Below, piece after piece: positions 9,121 through 18,424 of a stretch of 64,000 nt of DNA (its first letter is position 1; every line of letters begins with the position of its first letter). Below the pieces are notes generated by a model that was not told where the DNA came from, ran no database searches, and saw only the letters and a program-made list of their open reading frames with translations. A program made the position numbers and the translations under genes. The stretch comes from Nitrospina sp. (GTDB lineage Bacteria; Nitrospinota; Nitrospinia; Nitrospinales; JACRGP01), in the NCBI GenBank assembly GCA_024648695.1, contig JACAVV010000019.1, forward strand, positions 1-64,000, read 5' to 3'.

Positions 9121-9237
9121 TCAATAGTCTTCATAATCCTGTATAAATATGCCTAAAGCGGGACCTATGACCAGAAAAAAAAGTAACATTGCAACTAATA
9201 TCAAAAATATAATAAACGCATCATTTGATGATCCCAT
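9121..9237 (-). CDS. Small membrane protein, 38 aa, paralog A of a tandem pair
   Basis: MGSSNDAFIIFLILVAMLLFFLVIGPALGIFIQDYEDY; see 8957-9076. Confidence 0.75.
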   Translation of the reverse strand: MGSSNDAFIIFLILVAMLLFFLVIGPALGIFIQDYEDY

Positions 9238-9291
9238 ACAACCAAATACCTTATAAAACTAACCAGCCTAAGTAATGTATGAAATGATTTC

Positions 9292-9327
9292 GGGCTTTAG
9301 TATCATTTGGTAAAAAGCCCATTTTTT
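9292..9327 (+). terminator. Terminator-like hairpin
   Basis: GGGCTTT (9292-9298) / AAAGCCC (9314-9320) followed by attttttc. Confidence 0.45.
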
Positions 9328-9388
9328 CATGAAAAGGATTAAAAGATTCCCTTAAATTCAAGCGATGGAATCGCTTGGTAATCTCTCC

Positions 9389-10600
9389 TCAATCATCATA
9401 TTCATCATCCTCCAGTTCTTCCTCCTCGATTTCTTCTTCCAGTTCTTCGACATCTTCGAATTCTTCCTCTTCCTCCTCCTCTTCTTCCTCTTCTTCTTCT
9501 CGTTCAAGGACAGGATATTCGAGATTTTCCATGAACTCAGACTCTCTTAATGCGTCAAGGCCATCTTCATCGTATGAATTACCTTCTATATATAGTTTGA
9601 TTAAATTGGCCATGAACTCAGATTCTGCAATGGCGACAAGGCCATCATTTCCCATTTCAGTGTTTTCTATCATTAGAAGGGTCAAATGAGAGAAGGTTTC
9701 AGACCGAGCTATGATTTGCACCCCTTCATCGCCAATTTTATTTCGATCCAAAGAAAGAACTTGCAAATTGGCCATATGGGGAGAATCGGCAAGGTATTTG
9801 ATACCCTGAGCAGTTATATTATTTATCTCCAGATACAAATGGGTAATTTCTTTCATCTCCTCGCTTTCGGAAAGAACTTTTAACTCGAAATCACTTATAT
9901 TTTGATGGCTCAGATCCAGCGTTTTACCCTCATCCTTGATTCGATTTCGAATTTTTCCCAAAACCAAAAACCTGGAAATACATTGTTTACCAACATCGGT
10001 CAAAGGGTTATCAGATAAATCAACCGTTTGCAGTTTTGGAAAGTTTCTGGACTCGGACAGGACTTTCGCACCTTCATCGGTGATTTTGTTTCTGCGTAAA
10101 TCAAGCGACTCCAGTTCGCTCAGGGTCCGTGCCTGCGATATGAGTTTCAAACCTTCATCGGTGATCTCGTTTTCGGATAATGCCAGAGTGGTCAAGAATT
10201 TAAAATTTTCTGAGTTCACCAGGGTCTTAACGCCTTCATCCCCAATTGAATTCCAGGCCAAACGTAATGACTTCAGATTCAGCAAGCCCTCAGATTCGGC
10301 GAGGTATTTAATACCCTCGTCCCCAATCTTGTTTTTGTATAATTTCAAATGCTGTAAGTTGGTCAGCGACTTGGACTCTGCAATCGCTTTCCCTGCCTCC
10401 GGACCCAGCTTGTTATTAGAAAGAATCAATCGTTTCAATTGTTTAATCGACCTTGACTTAGCTAAAGCCTTAACACCTTCATCGCCCAACTTGGTGAAGT
10501 TAAAATCCAGAGTTTCATAATCGCGACTCAATTTGAAACCGTTCCGGATAATTCCTTCAATGTTATAGAATTTCTTTGCTACCATGAACCGCCCCTTCAA
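9389..10600 (-). CDS. Leucine-rich repeat protein (ribonuclease-inhibitor-type LRRs) with C-terminal polyacidic tail
   Basis: Repeats of ~27-28 aa (L.LRLAWNSIGDEGVKTL..S); C-terminus EREEEEEEEEEEEEEEFEDVEELEEEIEEEELEDDEYDD; no signal peptide visible. Confidence 0.85.
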   Translation of the reverse strand: MKGRFMVAKKFYNIEGIIRNGFKLSRDYETLDFNFTKLGDEGVKALAKSRSIKQLKRLILSNNKLGPEAGKAIAESKSLTNLQHLKLYKNKIGDEGIKYLAESEGLLNLKSLRLAWNSIGDEGVKTLVNSENFKFLTTLALSENEITDEGLKLISQARTLSELESLDLRRNKITDEGAKVLSESRNFPKLQTVDLSDNPLTDVGKQCISRFLVLGKIRNRIKDEGKTLDLSHQNISDFELKVLSESEEMKEITHLYLEINNITAQGIKYLADSPHMANLQVLSLDRNKIGDEGVQIIARSETFSHLTLLMIENTEMGNDGLVAIAESEFMANLIKLYIEGNSYDEDGLDALRESEFMENLEYPVLEREEEEEEEEEEEEEFEDVEELEEEIEEEELEDDEYDD

Positions 10601-10651
10601 TAATATTATATAAAATACCTTATAAAACCCATCATAAGGTATTGATTTTAT

Positions 10652-11407
10652 TTATTTTATAGAATCAATAAACTTCTTAAGGCAGGGGAAGTAATCTCTG
10701 GATAACATGATGTCGTTATGCCCTACCCCAGTTAGAATTTCCAGATTTTTATTTTTTGATCCGGCATTAGCAAAATTCATTTCAGCTTCTTTTGGATAAA
10801 TCAACCAATCATCGGCCCCGTGCATAATTAATAAAGGACAAGTCACTTTGCTGATTTTCTGACTATTATTGAACAGCGCGTCTTCTTCGGGAGTGGTTGA
10901 ATCTATTTTCAGGCCTCTCCTCTCAACCAGAGGAATGGGATCGGCATAACCGCTTTCTATTACGCATCCGTCAATCTCCCGGTATTCCGAGCATAATTCA
11001 ATAGCAGATGCACTTCCCAGGGAACGCCCCATAACCACGGCAGTATCCAGCAGTTTACCGCTGTCTTTTAAAAACTTGTAAATTTTGTGAGAATCCGCAA
11101 GGGCTTTTCGCAATGTTGGAATGCCGTTACTTTGCCCATACCCACGATAATCGCAAACGATCAATTCGCAGGAAATCGATGAATACGCCGCTTCCAGATC
11201 ATTGTAATCAGAAACAATTTCTCCATTACCATGAAAATAAACCACGGAAACAGTTGCTGAAGGGGCCGGGTGGCGGCGAATATGGATGTTGATTCTATCA
11301 TCAACTTCTACAAAACTATCTTCTTTTCCGGGTGGGGTGGATCCATAATCAGGGCGAGGGAAAAACAGGTTTTGGTTAAAATCCTGGGAATCAAAAATTG
11401 AATTCAT
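10652..11407 (-). CDS. Alpha/beta hydrolase
   Basis: VVYFHGNGE, GRSLGSASA nucleophile elbow, LLIMHGADDWLIYP, GVGHND motifs. Confidence 0.8.
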   Translation of the reverse strand: MNSIFDSQDFNQNLFFPRPDYGSTPPGKEDSFVEVDDRINIHIRRHPAPSATVSVVYFHGNGEIVSDYNDLEAAYSSISCELIVCDYRGYGQSNGIPTLRKALADSHKIYKFLKDSGKLLDTAVVMGRSLGSASAIELCSEYREIDGCVIESGYADPIPLVERRGLKIDSTTPEEDALFNNSQKISKVTCPLLIMHGADDWLIYPKEAEMNFANAGSKNKNLEILTGVGHNDIMLSRDYFPCLKKFIDSIK

Positions 11408-11739
11408 AAAGATAGTAAATCGGAGGTTTTCCTGAAAAACAAATAAAAAAACAAAAATTCAAGGATTTTTTCAAATCTTTGTGTTAGTTATTGCATTCAT
11501 AATTAAATATTGGCAATATAAACGGCTGATCCTGCCAAAAATGATCCTGAAAGTTGGGTCCTTTAAGAAAGGAATGGGCTTGTTAGGCCCCATTCTTGAG
11601 AAAACCATAACAAAAAACCTCTTAAAAAAAGAGGTTCGATTAATAAATTTGTTTTATTCGTAATATCAGGTAATCATTTCCAAAATATTTTTTCTTATTT
11701 AATCACTATATCACAGTTTTTTTTTATGAGGGGGAATCA

Positions 11740-13992
11740 ATGTTAATAGATGTAGCACCCATTGAAAAATTGTTTGAATCATTGCAGGGATCTTTGGACA
11801 ATGCCCGAAAAAATTTGGGAAGAAAATTGACTCTGGTGGAGAAAATTCTTTTCTCACATATGGAGACATGTGATTTTTCCAAACTGGTTCGAGGCGAATC
11901 TGACATCTTTTTGAATCCGGACCGTGTGGCCATGCAGGATGCAACCGCGCAAATGGCTATTTTACAGTTCATGTCTGCTCAAATGCCGAAAGTGGCCGTA
12001 CCGACCTCGGTGCACTGTGACCATTTGATCCAGGCCTATACCGGGGCTGGAACCGACCTGAAAGCGGCCATTGAAACCAACAAGGAAGTTTACGACTTCC
12101 TGCATTCAGCGGCTATGAAGTATGGAATGGATTTCTGGAAACCTGGTTCCGGTATCATTCATCAGGTGGTTTATGAAAACTATTCCTGTCCCGGAACCAT
12201 GATGATTGGAACCGATTCGCATACGCCAAATGCAGGCGGTATGGGAATGGTTGCCATCGGTGTGGGTGGAGCCGATGCCGTAGATGTTATGACCGGTCAA
12301 GGTTTCATGACCAAGCTTCCAAAGCTGGTTGGAATTAAGCTTAAAGGTAATTTGAGTGGTTGGACGGCCTCCAAGGATATCATTCTTAAAGTGGCTACTA
12401 TGTTGACCGCTAAAGGTGGAACCGGAAAAATTCTTGAGTATTTTGGCGAAGGTGCAGAATCCTTAAGTGCCACCGGTAAAGGCACCGTAACCAATATGGG
12501 TGCGGAAATTGGCGCTACCACTTCTATTTTCAACTATGACGAGAAAATGACTCCTTTTCTCGAGCAAACCGGTCGTGGTGCCCTTGCTGAACTTTGTAAA
12601 AAGTATCGAGAGCACTTGCGCTCGGATGAGGAAGTTTGGGCGAATCCTGAAGAGTATTATGATGAATATCATGAAATTGATCTCTCCACTCTGGAGCCAC
12701 ATGTAGTTGGACCGCACACGCCTGACCTGGGTCGAGAAGTTTCGGATCTTGGTAGCGAAGCAAAGGAAAAAGGTTATCCAATGAACCTGACCGCCGCATT
12801 GATCGGGTCCTGCACCAATTCCAGTTACGAAGACCTGACCCGTGCCGTGAGTCTGGCCCGCCAGGCAAAAAAGGCAGGATTGAAAGTTAAATCACAATTC
12901 CTGGTTACCCCAGGTTCTTCTCAAATTCATGAAACCATCGTTCGCGATGGCATCTTGCAGGATTTTGAAGATGTTGGCGGCATCGTTTTGGCCAATGCCT
13001 GCGGACCGTGTATCGGTCAGTGGAAACGGGACGACATTAAAAAGGGTGACGCCAACAGCATCATTTCCTCCTACAACAGAAATTTTGCCAAAAGAAATGA
13101 TGGTAACCCGGAAACGCTTTCCTTTATCAGTAGCCCGGAAATCGTGGTGGCCATGGCCTTCTCTGGATCTCTGGATTTCAATCCTTTGAAAGATACTTTG
13201 AAGGATAAGGATGGAAACGATTTTAAATTCGAACCGCCTGTAGGGGAAGTTTATCCCTCAAAAGGTTTTATTTCTAAAGACAGTGGTTACGAAGCACCTA
13301 CTCTATCGGGTGAAGTGGTCATTGATCCGAAAAGTGAGCGTTTGTCCTTCCTCGCACCTTTCCCGAAACATGATCCGGTTAATGACTACAAAGACTTGCT
13401 GGTACTCTTCAAAGCCAAAGGGAAATGCACCACAGATCACATTTCCCAGGCGGGTCCCTGGTTGAAGTACCGTGGTCATCTGGACAACATCAGTAACAAC
13501 CTTTTCCTTGGAGCCAATAACTGGTTTAACGATGAAACGGGTTATGGTAACAACCAATTAACCGGTGAAAGTGATGAGTTGAACAAAATTGCCCGGCACT
13601 ACAAAAATCAAAACGTAGGATGGGTGGCTTTTGGCGATGAGAACATCGGTGAAGGATCGAGTCGTGAACACGCGGCTATGGAACCCCGCCATATGGGTGG
13701 ACGAATTTTCGTTTCCAAGTCATATGCCCGAATCTTCGAAGCGAATTTGAAGAAGCAGGGTATTATTCCTTTTACTTTTGCTAATAAGGACGATTATGAG
13801 AAGGTCCAGGAAAAAGACAAAGTATCTTTCCTTGGCCTGGACAAAATCGCTCCAGGCAAACCTGTCGAAATGATATTAGCTCATGAAGATGGGAGTTCAG
13901 ATACGGTCACTGTGAATCATACGATGAACGATGACCAGATCAATTGGTTCTTTGCCGGTTCCGCGCTCAATTATGTGGGATCGCAGAAGTAA
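11740..13992 (+). CDS. acn: Aconitate hydratase (mitochondrial-type)
   Basis: GTDSHTPNAGGMGM, IGSCTNSSYEDL, ANACGPCIGQW, GEGSSREHAAMEPRHMGG motifs. Confidence 0.93.
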   Translation: MLIDVAPIEKLFESLQGSLDNARKNLGRKLTLVEKILFSHMETCDFSKLVRGESDIFLNPDRVAMQDATAQMAILQFMSAQMPKVAVPTSVHCDHLIQAYTGAGTDLKAAIETNKEVYDFLHSAAMKYGMDFWKPGSGIIHQVVYENYSCPGTMMIGTDSHTPNAGGMGMVAIGVGGADAVDVMTGQGFMTKLPKLVGIKLKGNLSGWTASKDIILKVATMLTAKGGTGKILEYFGEGAESLSATGKGTVTNMGAEIGATTSIFNYDEKMTPFLEQTGRGALAELCKKYREHLRSDEEVWANPEEYYDEYHEIDLSTLEPHVVGPHTPDLGREVSDLGSEAKEKGYPMNLTAALIGSCTNSSYEDLTRAVSLARQAKKAGLKVKSQFLVTPGSSQIHETIVRDGILQDFEDVGGIVLANACGPCIGQWKRDDIKKGDANSIISSYNRNFAKRNDGNPETLSFISSPEIVVAMAFSGSLDFNPLKDTLKDKDGNDFKFEPPVGEVYPSKGFISKDSGYEAPTLSGEVVIDPKSERLSFLAPFPKHDPVNDYKDLLVLFKAKGKCTTDHISQAGPWLKYRGHLDNISNNLFLGANNWFNDETGYGNNQLTGESDELNKIARHYKNQNVGWVAFGDENIGEGSSREHAAMEPRHMGGRIFVSKSYARIFEANLKKQGIIPFTFANKDDYEKVQEKDKVSFLGLDKIAPGKPVEMILAHEDGSSDTVTVNHTMNDDQINWFFAGSALNYVGSQK

Positions 13993-14007
13993 GTTTTAGC
14001 AAGACGC

Positions 14008-14046
14008 AAAAAGCCCGGGTACTCCAGAAGTACCCGGGCTTTTTTA
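14008..14046 (+). terminator. Rho-independent terminator after aconitase
   Basis: aaagcccgggtact-ccaga-agtacccgggcttttttatt, long perfect GC-rich stem with T-run. Confidence 0.9.
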
Positions 14047-14071
14047 TTAGATTTTATTTCTTTTTTAAGAT

Positions 14072-14314
14072 CTATTTTTTCTTCGGGACGTATTTCCCAG
14101 TGCGCATGTAATTGTCATTCAACTTTACATGTTCATCAATTTCAATATTTTCGTCCTTGGCTTTTTTTGAGTTATCCTGATCGAATTGTTGCATCATTTT
14201 CGTCCGGGTTTTGGACGAAAGGAGCGTACTCCGGTTTTTTCGGTTTCCAACTTTCTTTTTGCCTCTGTCCTTACGCAGTTTATCTAAATCTTTATGTGAA
14301 ATTCCAATAACCAT
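14072..14314 (-). CDS. Hypothetical basic protein
   Basis: MVIGISHKDLDKLRKDRGKKKVG...; start at 14314 preceded by AAGAGGGA RBS. Confidence 0.6.
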   Translation of the reverse strand: MVIGISHKDLDKLRKDRGKKKVGNRKNRSTLLSSKTRTKMMQQFDQDNSKKAKDENIEIDEHVKLNDNYMRTGKYVPKKK

Positions 14315-14403
14315 AGGTGTCCCTCTTTGTAATCTCATTAGGCGATTGTAAAATTAATTGATATTATAATCCACTCCCAATTAAAAAAATAGAAATTACC
14401 TGC

Positions 14404-15756
14404 ATGGAAATTGAAAAAATAAAAGAACGCCTTGTATCTGAGGAGGTCATTTCCCCGGACCTGATGGATGAAATCAACCAAATGGACTCCTTTGAAGTGG
14501 CCCGTTTTCTCCATTTGCTTTCTGGGACCCTCAAAATGGAATTGTTTCAGGTCCTCGAAGACGATCAAAAAAAGGCCGCCGTTCTTTATGAGACTGACAA
14601 GGAAACCCGCGAAGAAATCATAAATACATTAACGCCCGAAACCGTCGCCCAGATTCTAAAGGGGTTAGAAAACGACGAAGCCACTGACATTTTAAAAGAA
14701 CAGAAGGAGGACCTTCAGGAACAAATCCTTAAAGAAATGGAGCCCGAAGAGGCTCAAACGATCAAGAACCTTATCCGCTTCGATGAGGAAACTGCGGGTG
14801 GGTTAATGAATCCAGAATACAACAGAGTCCTGGAACACCATACTGCCAGCGAAATTCTGATGCGTGTAAAAAATGATCAAAACCCAAACACCCTGTCCTA
14901 TTTTTACGTGGTGACCCGGGACAATATGTTCCTGGGATTTTTCAAGTTGAGGGATTTGTTAAAAGTACCCCCCCAGGCCACAGCCGATACATTTGTCAGA
15001 AAAGAAAAACATTTTGTCCATTTAGAAGATTCCTGCGAAAAAATCGCGGCGCTAATGGATCAGGAACATTTAAGCTCGGTCCCGGTTGTGGATGAAAACC
15101 AGATCATGCACGGTATTATCACTTTTGATGATGTCATTCGTGTCATGGAGGACATGGCCAGTGAAGAAATTTTTACAATGGTGGGAACGGCAAAAGTCGA
15201 CCCTTTTGCGCAGAAAATCGGCAAGAAAGTATCGTCCAGAATCCCCTGGCTTCTGCCCACTTTCTTTGGTGGTTTAATAAGTGCTTATATTTTGCAAAAG
15301 TTCGAATTGTCGATTCAGGAATTCAGCACCGTTCTATTTTTCATTCCGTTCGTTTTAGGTCTGGCGGGAAATGTAGGAATTCAAGGCGCAACCGTCATCG
15401 TGCGTGGGCTCGCTACCGGGGATATTCAGGAGGACAATCTGAAAAACGTGGTATGGAGCGAAATTTGTGTCGGACTTTTAAATGGAATGATATTGGGGAT
15501 TCTTTGCGGAATATTTATTTGTCTTGTTGTTGCCCCATTACTGAATAGTACAGGGACCTTGGGCTTGGCTGTAGGATTGGGGATCATCCTTGCTGTAGCC
15601 GCGGCAGGTTTGTTTGGATCAACAATTCCTATTATATTCCTTCAATTTAAAATCGATCCCGCCATCAGCACAGGTCCCACCATAACGGTGGTGAACGATA
15701 TCATCGGTTTATTTATATATTTAACGACAGCGTCCATTTGCTTTTCTCTGTTTTAA
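14404..15756 (+). CDS. mgtE: MgtE-type magnesium transporter
   Basis: MgtE N domain, CBS pair, C-terminal 5-TM region (GNVGIQGATVIVRGLATGDI). Confidence 0.92.
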   Translation: MEIEKIKERLVSEEVISPDLMDEINQMDSFEVARFLHLLSGTLKMELFQVLEDDQKKAAVLYETDKETREEIINTLTPETVAQILKGLENDEATDILKEQKEDLQEQILKEMEPEEAQTIKNLIRFDEETAGGLMNPEYNRVLEHHTASEILMRVKNDQNPNTLSYFYVVTRDNMFLGFFKLRDLLKVPPQATADTFVRKEKHFVHLEDSCEKIAALMDQEHLSSVPVVDENQIMHGIITFDDVIRVMEDMASEEIFTMVGTAKVDPFAQKIGKKVSSRIPWLLPTFFGGLISAYILQKFELSIQEFSTVLFFIPFVLGLAGNVGIQGATVIVRGLATGDIQEDNLKNVVWSEICVGLLNGMILGILCGIFICLVVAPLLNSTGTLGLAVGLGIILAVAAAGLFGSTIPIIFLQFKIDPAISTGPTITVVNDIIGLFIYLTTASICFSLF

Positions 15757-15768
15757 AAACAGGCGAAC

Positions 15769-16014
15769 CTAATCCTCTTCTTCGATCTCTTCGATTTCTA
15801 AAATCGGTGTATGAGTTTCAACATATTCGTTTTCACCTATGTAAAACTCTTTAACAATTCCGTTGTATTCCGAGCATAAAGTAAAGTAACCCTCGGCGGT
15901 AATTTCGGCTACGGGGGTTCCTTTTTTGACCTTGTCTCCCTGGTTGACCAGAAATTTTTCCACCTTTCCTGAAGTCATGGTTTTATACATAGGCTCCATT
16001 AAAATATACGCCAT
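15769..16014 (-). CDS. Stand-alone biotinyl/lipoyl-like domain protein lacking the modifiable lysine
   Basis: 81 aa; TMTSGKVEKFLVNQGDKVKKGTPVAEI...SEYNGIVKE aligns to E2 lipoyl domains but the DKA motif is replaced (AEGYFTLC). Confidence 0.75.
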   Translation of the reverse strand: MAYILMEPMYKTMTSGKVEKFLVNQGDKVKKGTPVAEITAEGYFTLCSEYNGIVKEFYIGENEYVETHTPILEIEEIEEED

Positions 16015-16126
16015 TCATTCCTCCCAAACTTTCTTATGATAATTATCTTGTTGCCAAGGCTGATTTCATGAATAATAAAAAACTCAAATCTATTTTCAAT
16101 CTAAACAGAAAGCGAACACTTTAACT

Positions 16127-16336
16127 ATGAAACTAAATGTAGGGGACGCCCTTTTCGAACCCCTGTCCGGAAACACAGGAGAAGTACTGGAAATCATCCC
16201 CCACCCCGACGGCAAGCTCGTCAAGGTCCGCTGGCGTGTGGAAGATCATTTGCCCCACGATACGGAACATTTCTACGCCAAAGTCAAAAAAAGCATTCAA
16301 AAGGGTGAAATTCAGCACACTCCTAAAATGCAATGA
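16127..16336 (+). CDS. Hypothetical protein
   Basis: 69 aa, ATG start, compact coding sequence MKLNVGDALFEPLSGNTGEVLEIIPHPDGKLVKVRWRVEDH. Confidence 0.5.
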   Translation: MKLNVGDALFEPLSGNTGEVLEIIPHPDGKLVKVRWRVEDHLPHDTEHFYAKVKKSIQKGEIQHTPKMQ

Positions 16337-16363
16337 CCCAAATGAAAGGATCGCTTCACGAAT

Positions 16364-16654
16364 TTACTGCTTATACACAGTATGTGAAGGACGGCCCGCC
16401 AGAATATTCTTTTCACCCCAGTTAGCCACTTGACGAAATTTGTCGGAATGAATGAAGCCGTTGAACGCATCCTCTGAGCTCCAGTCCGAGACGATCAGGT
16501 AGGAGTTGGCATCATACACATCTTTATACAAAAAGGATTGCGTGTGGCCTTCCATTTCATTCATGACTTCCAGCACTTTTTTAAACGCATCTTCAAAAAC
16601 TGGCCCTTTATCGGGGAGCACTTTATAATTCATTCCAATCGTAACCATATCCAT
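16364..16654 (-). CDS. Antibiotic biosynthesis monooxygenase-like (ABM/dimeric alpha-beta barrel) protein
   Basis: MVTIGMNYKVLPDKGPVFEDAFKKVLEVM...SYLIVSDWSSEDAFNGFIHSDKF. Confidence 0.7.
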   Translation of the reverse strand: MDMVTIGMNYKVLPDKGPVFEDAFKKVLEVMNEMEGHTQSFLYKDVYDANSYLIVSDWSSEDAFNGFIHSDKFRQVANWGEKNILAGRPSHTVYKQ

Positions 16655-16679
16655 ACACCTATTTTCGATTGTTTTATAA

Positions 16680-17693
16680 TCAGGCAACCAATTCGAGTTC
16701 TTCCAAATGCTTGTCTGCTTCGAACCGCACCTCTTCCAGTCCAAATAATTGCTTTAATTTAATAATATTCTCTTTACGGTGGCCCATGAAATTTGAAATG
16801 TTTTTTGACGGCACTCTGAATATCACCCTCTTGTTTACCTGAGGGGTACTTTCAAGGTGCCCCACCATCCGGTCAAAATACAAACGGCTTTCTATCAGAT
16901 ACCTTAACGCAGGATGAAAGGGCCCCGCCACAAAATTTTCCATCAAAGAAGGATCCGGTTGCAATCCCAAACGGATCACCGGAATACCCGCTTTCCCGAG
17001 TTTCACCAATGCTGTTTTCAAGGAGTTAATGGTTTGATCTAAACTCCAGGGCCGGTACTCTCCACTTTCATACAAGCGATGCATTCGGGTTCCCTTTAAA
17101 ACCAGGGAAGGATACAATCGCACGAAATCGGGTTTCCAGCGAATCACCTGATCCACCGATTCCTGAAACCGCAAATCGTCATCACCGGGCAATCCGGGCA
17201 TCAGTTGCAATCCCAGTTTTAAATTCGCCTGTTGAATCCATTTCACTGAGGCAGACATCGTATTCAACGATCCCGGACGACCGGAAAGTTCCAACACCTT
17301 CTCATTTGTAGATTGGATACCCAACTCCACCGTTCGAACGCCTCTTCCCTTCAACCACTCCAGATTGTCAGGATCAATCCAGTCAGGATGCGTAGACAAA
17401 CGAACAGAGGTCACCCACCCGCTTTCAATCCAGGGCTGGACACAGGACAGCAAAAAGGCCTGCCGTTCAATCGGCAATCCGGTAAAGGTACCGCCATAAA
17501 AAGCAACTTCTCTTTTTACGGGCAAATCCCGTTTCGATTGATCACTCAAATACAGATCTAAGGCATTGTCGACTGTCTCGCTATCGGCTTTCTCGCTAAA
17601 TCCGGTTATCTTGTTTTGATTACAAAATACGCAACGATAGGGACAGCCTTCATGAGGAATGTAAACAGGAACGATGAGGTGATCACGAGCCAT
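16680..17693 (-). CDS. Radical SAM protein, Elp3-like
   Basis: VPVYIPHEGCPYRCVFCNQNKITG (CxxxCxxC) and GGTFTGLP; start set to 17693, overlapping the end of rnc. Confidence 0.85.
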   Translation of the reverse strand: MARDHLIVPVYIPHEGCPYRCVFCNQNKITGFSEKADSETVDNALDLYLSDQSKRDLPVKREVAFYGGTFTGLPIERQAFLLSCVQPWIESGWVTSVRLSTHPDWIDPDNLEWLKGRGVRTVELGIQSTNEKVLELSGRPGSLNTMSASVKWIQQANLKLGLQLMPGLPGDDDLRFQESVDQVIRWKPDFVRLYPSLVLKGTRMHRLYESGEYRPWSLDQTINSLKTALVKLGKAGIPVIRLGLQPDPSLMENFVAGPFHPALRYLIESRLYFDRMVGHLESTPQVNKRVIFRVPSKNISNFMGHRKENIIKLKQLFGLEEVRFEADKHLEELELVA

Positions 17694-18414
17694 GATTCTC
17701 ACCCTGTCCGCGAACGTTAAAACGCTCCAGCGCCATCTTCGCCGCGGCCTGTTCGGCCTCCTTTTTGCTCTTTCCTTTGCCCTGCCCTTTGTTTTCATTT
17801 TGAACAAAGACAGCCACTTCAAACCGCTTATCGTGATCGGGCCCGGATTCCCCAACCACTTTATAACTTGGAACACAAACCAGTTTATTTTGAGTGTATT
17901 CCTGCAAATCACTTTTAAAGTCACGAAACTGGCAGGTTTGGGCGTATTTTTCCACGTCGCATTTCAAAATCGGAAAAAACACTCGATTGGCCGTTTCCAG
18001 ATCACTGTCCCGGTAAACAGCGCCAACCAGAGCTTCAAATGTATTTGCCAACAAGGAATTCTTTTTTCGGCCACCGGACAGTTCTTCCCCTTTTCCCAAA
18101 AGGAGATACCGGCCCAGATCAATATTACGGGATAATTGCGCGAGGCAGGACTCATTCACCACCGCCGCCCTGATTTTGGACAGGGCCCCTTCGGTGTATT
18201 GGTCGTAACGCTCCACTAGAAAATCACTAACGATTAAATCCAGTACGGAGTCACCCAAAAACTCAAACCGCTCATTGTGCTTCAAGGTACCTGACCTCTC
18301 ATTCACATAGGACTTGTGAGTGAGAGCCTTGTTGAGCAGGAGTAAATTGTTAAAATGGTAGTTTAGAGTTTTTTGTAGGGGTTCCAGGGAAGCTTTTCGT
18401 TCCTCGGATAACAT
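17683..18414 (-). CDS. rnc: Ribonuclease III
   Basis: NERFEFLGDSVLDLIVSD signature, C-terminal dsRBD. Confidence 0.95.
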   Translation of the reverse strand: MLSEERKASLEPLQKTLNYHFNNLLLLNKALTHKSYVNERSGTLKHNERFEFLGDSVLDLIVSDFLVERYDQYTEGALSKIRAAVVNESCLAQLSRNIDLGRYLLLGKGEELSGGRKKNSLLANTFEALVGAVYRDSDLETANRVFFPILKCDVEKYAQTCQFRDFKSDLQEYTQNKLVCVPSYKVVGESGPDHDKRFEVAVFVQNENKGQGKGKSKKEAEQAAAKMALERFNVRGQGENHGS

Positions 18415-18424
18415 GACTTACCTT

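Noticed and set aside
9365-9689. Plus-strand ORFs of 61 and 104 aa, Phe/Leu- or Ser-rich
   Set aside because: Antisense of the polyacidic tail of the LRR gene; low-complexity artefacts
11481-11663. 60-aa plus-strand ORF upstream of aconitase
   Set aside because: GTG start with no RBS, and it contains hairpins (gaatgggc...gccccattc; aacctctt-aaaaa-aagaggtt), so more likely untranslated
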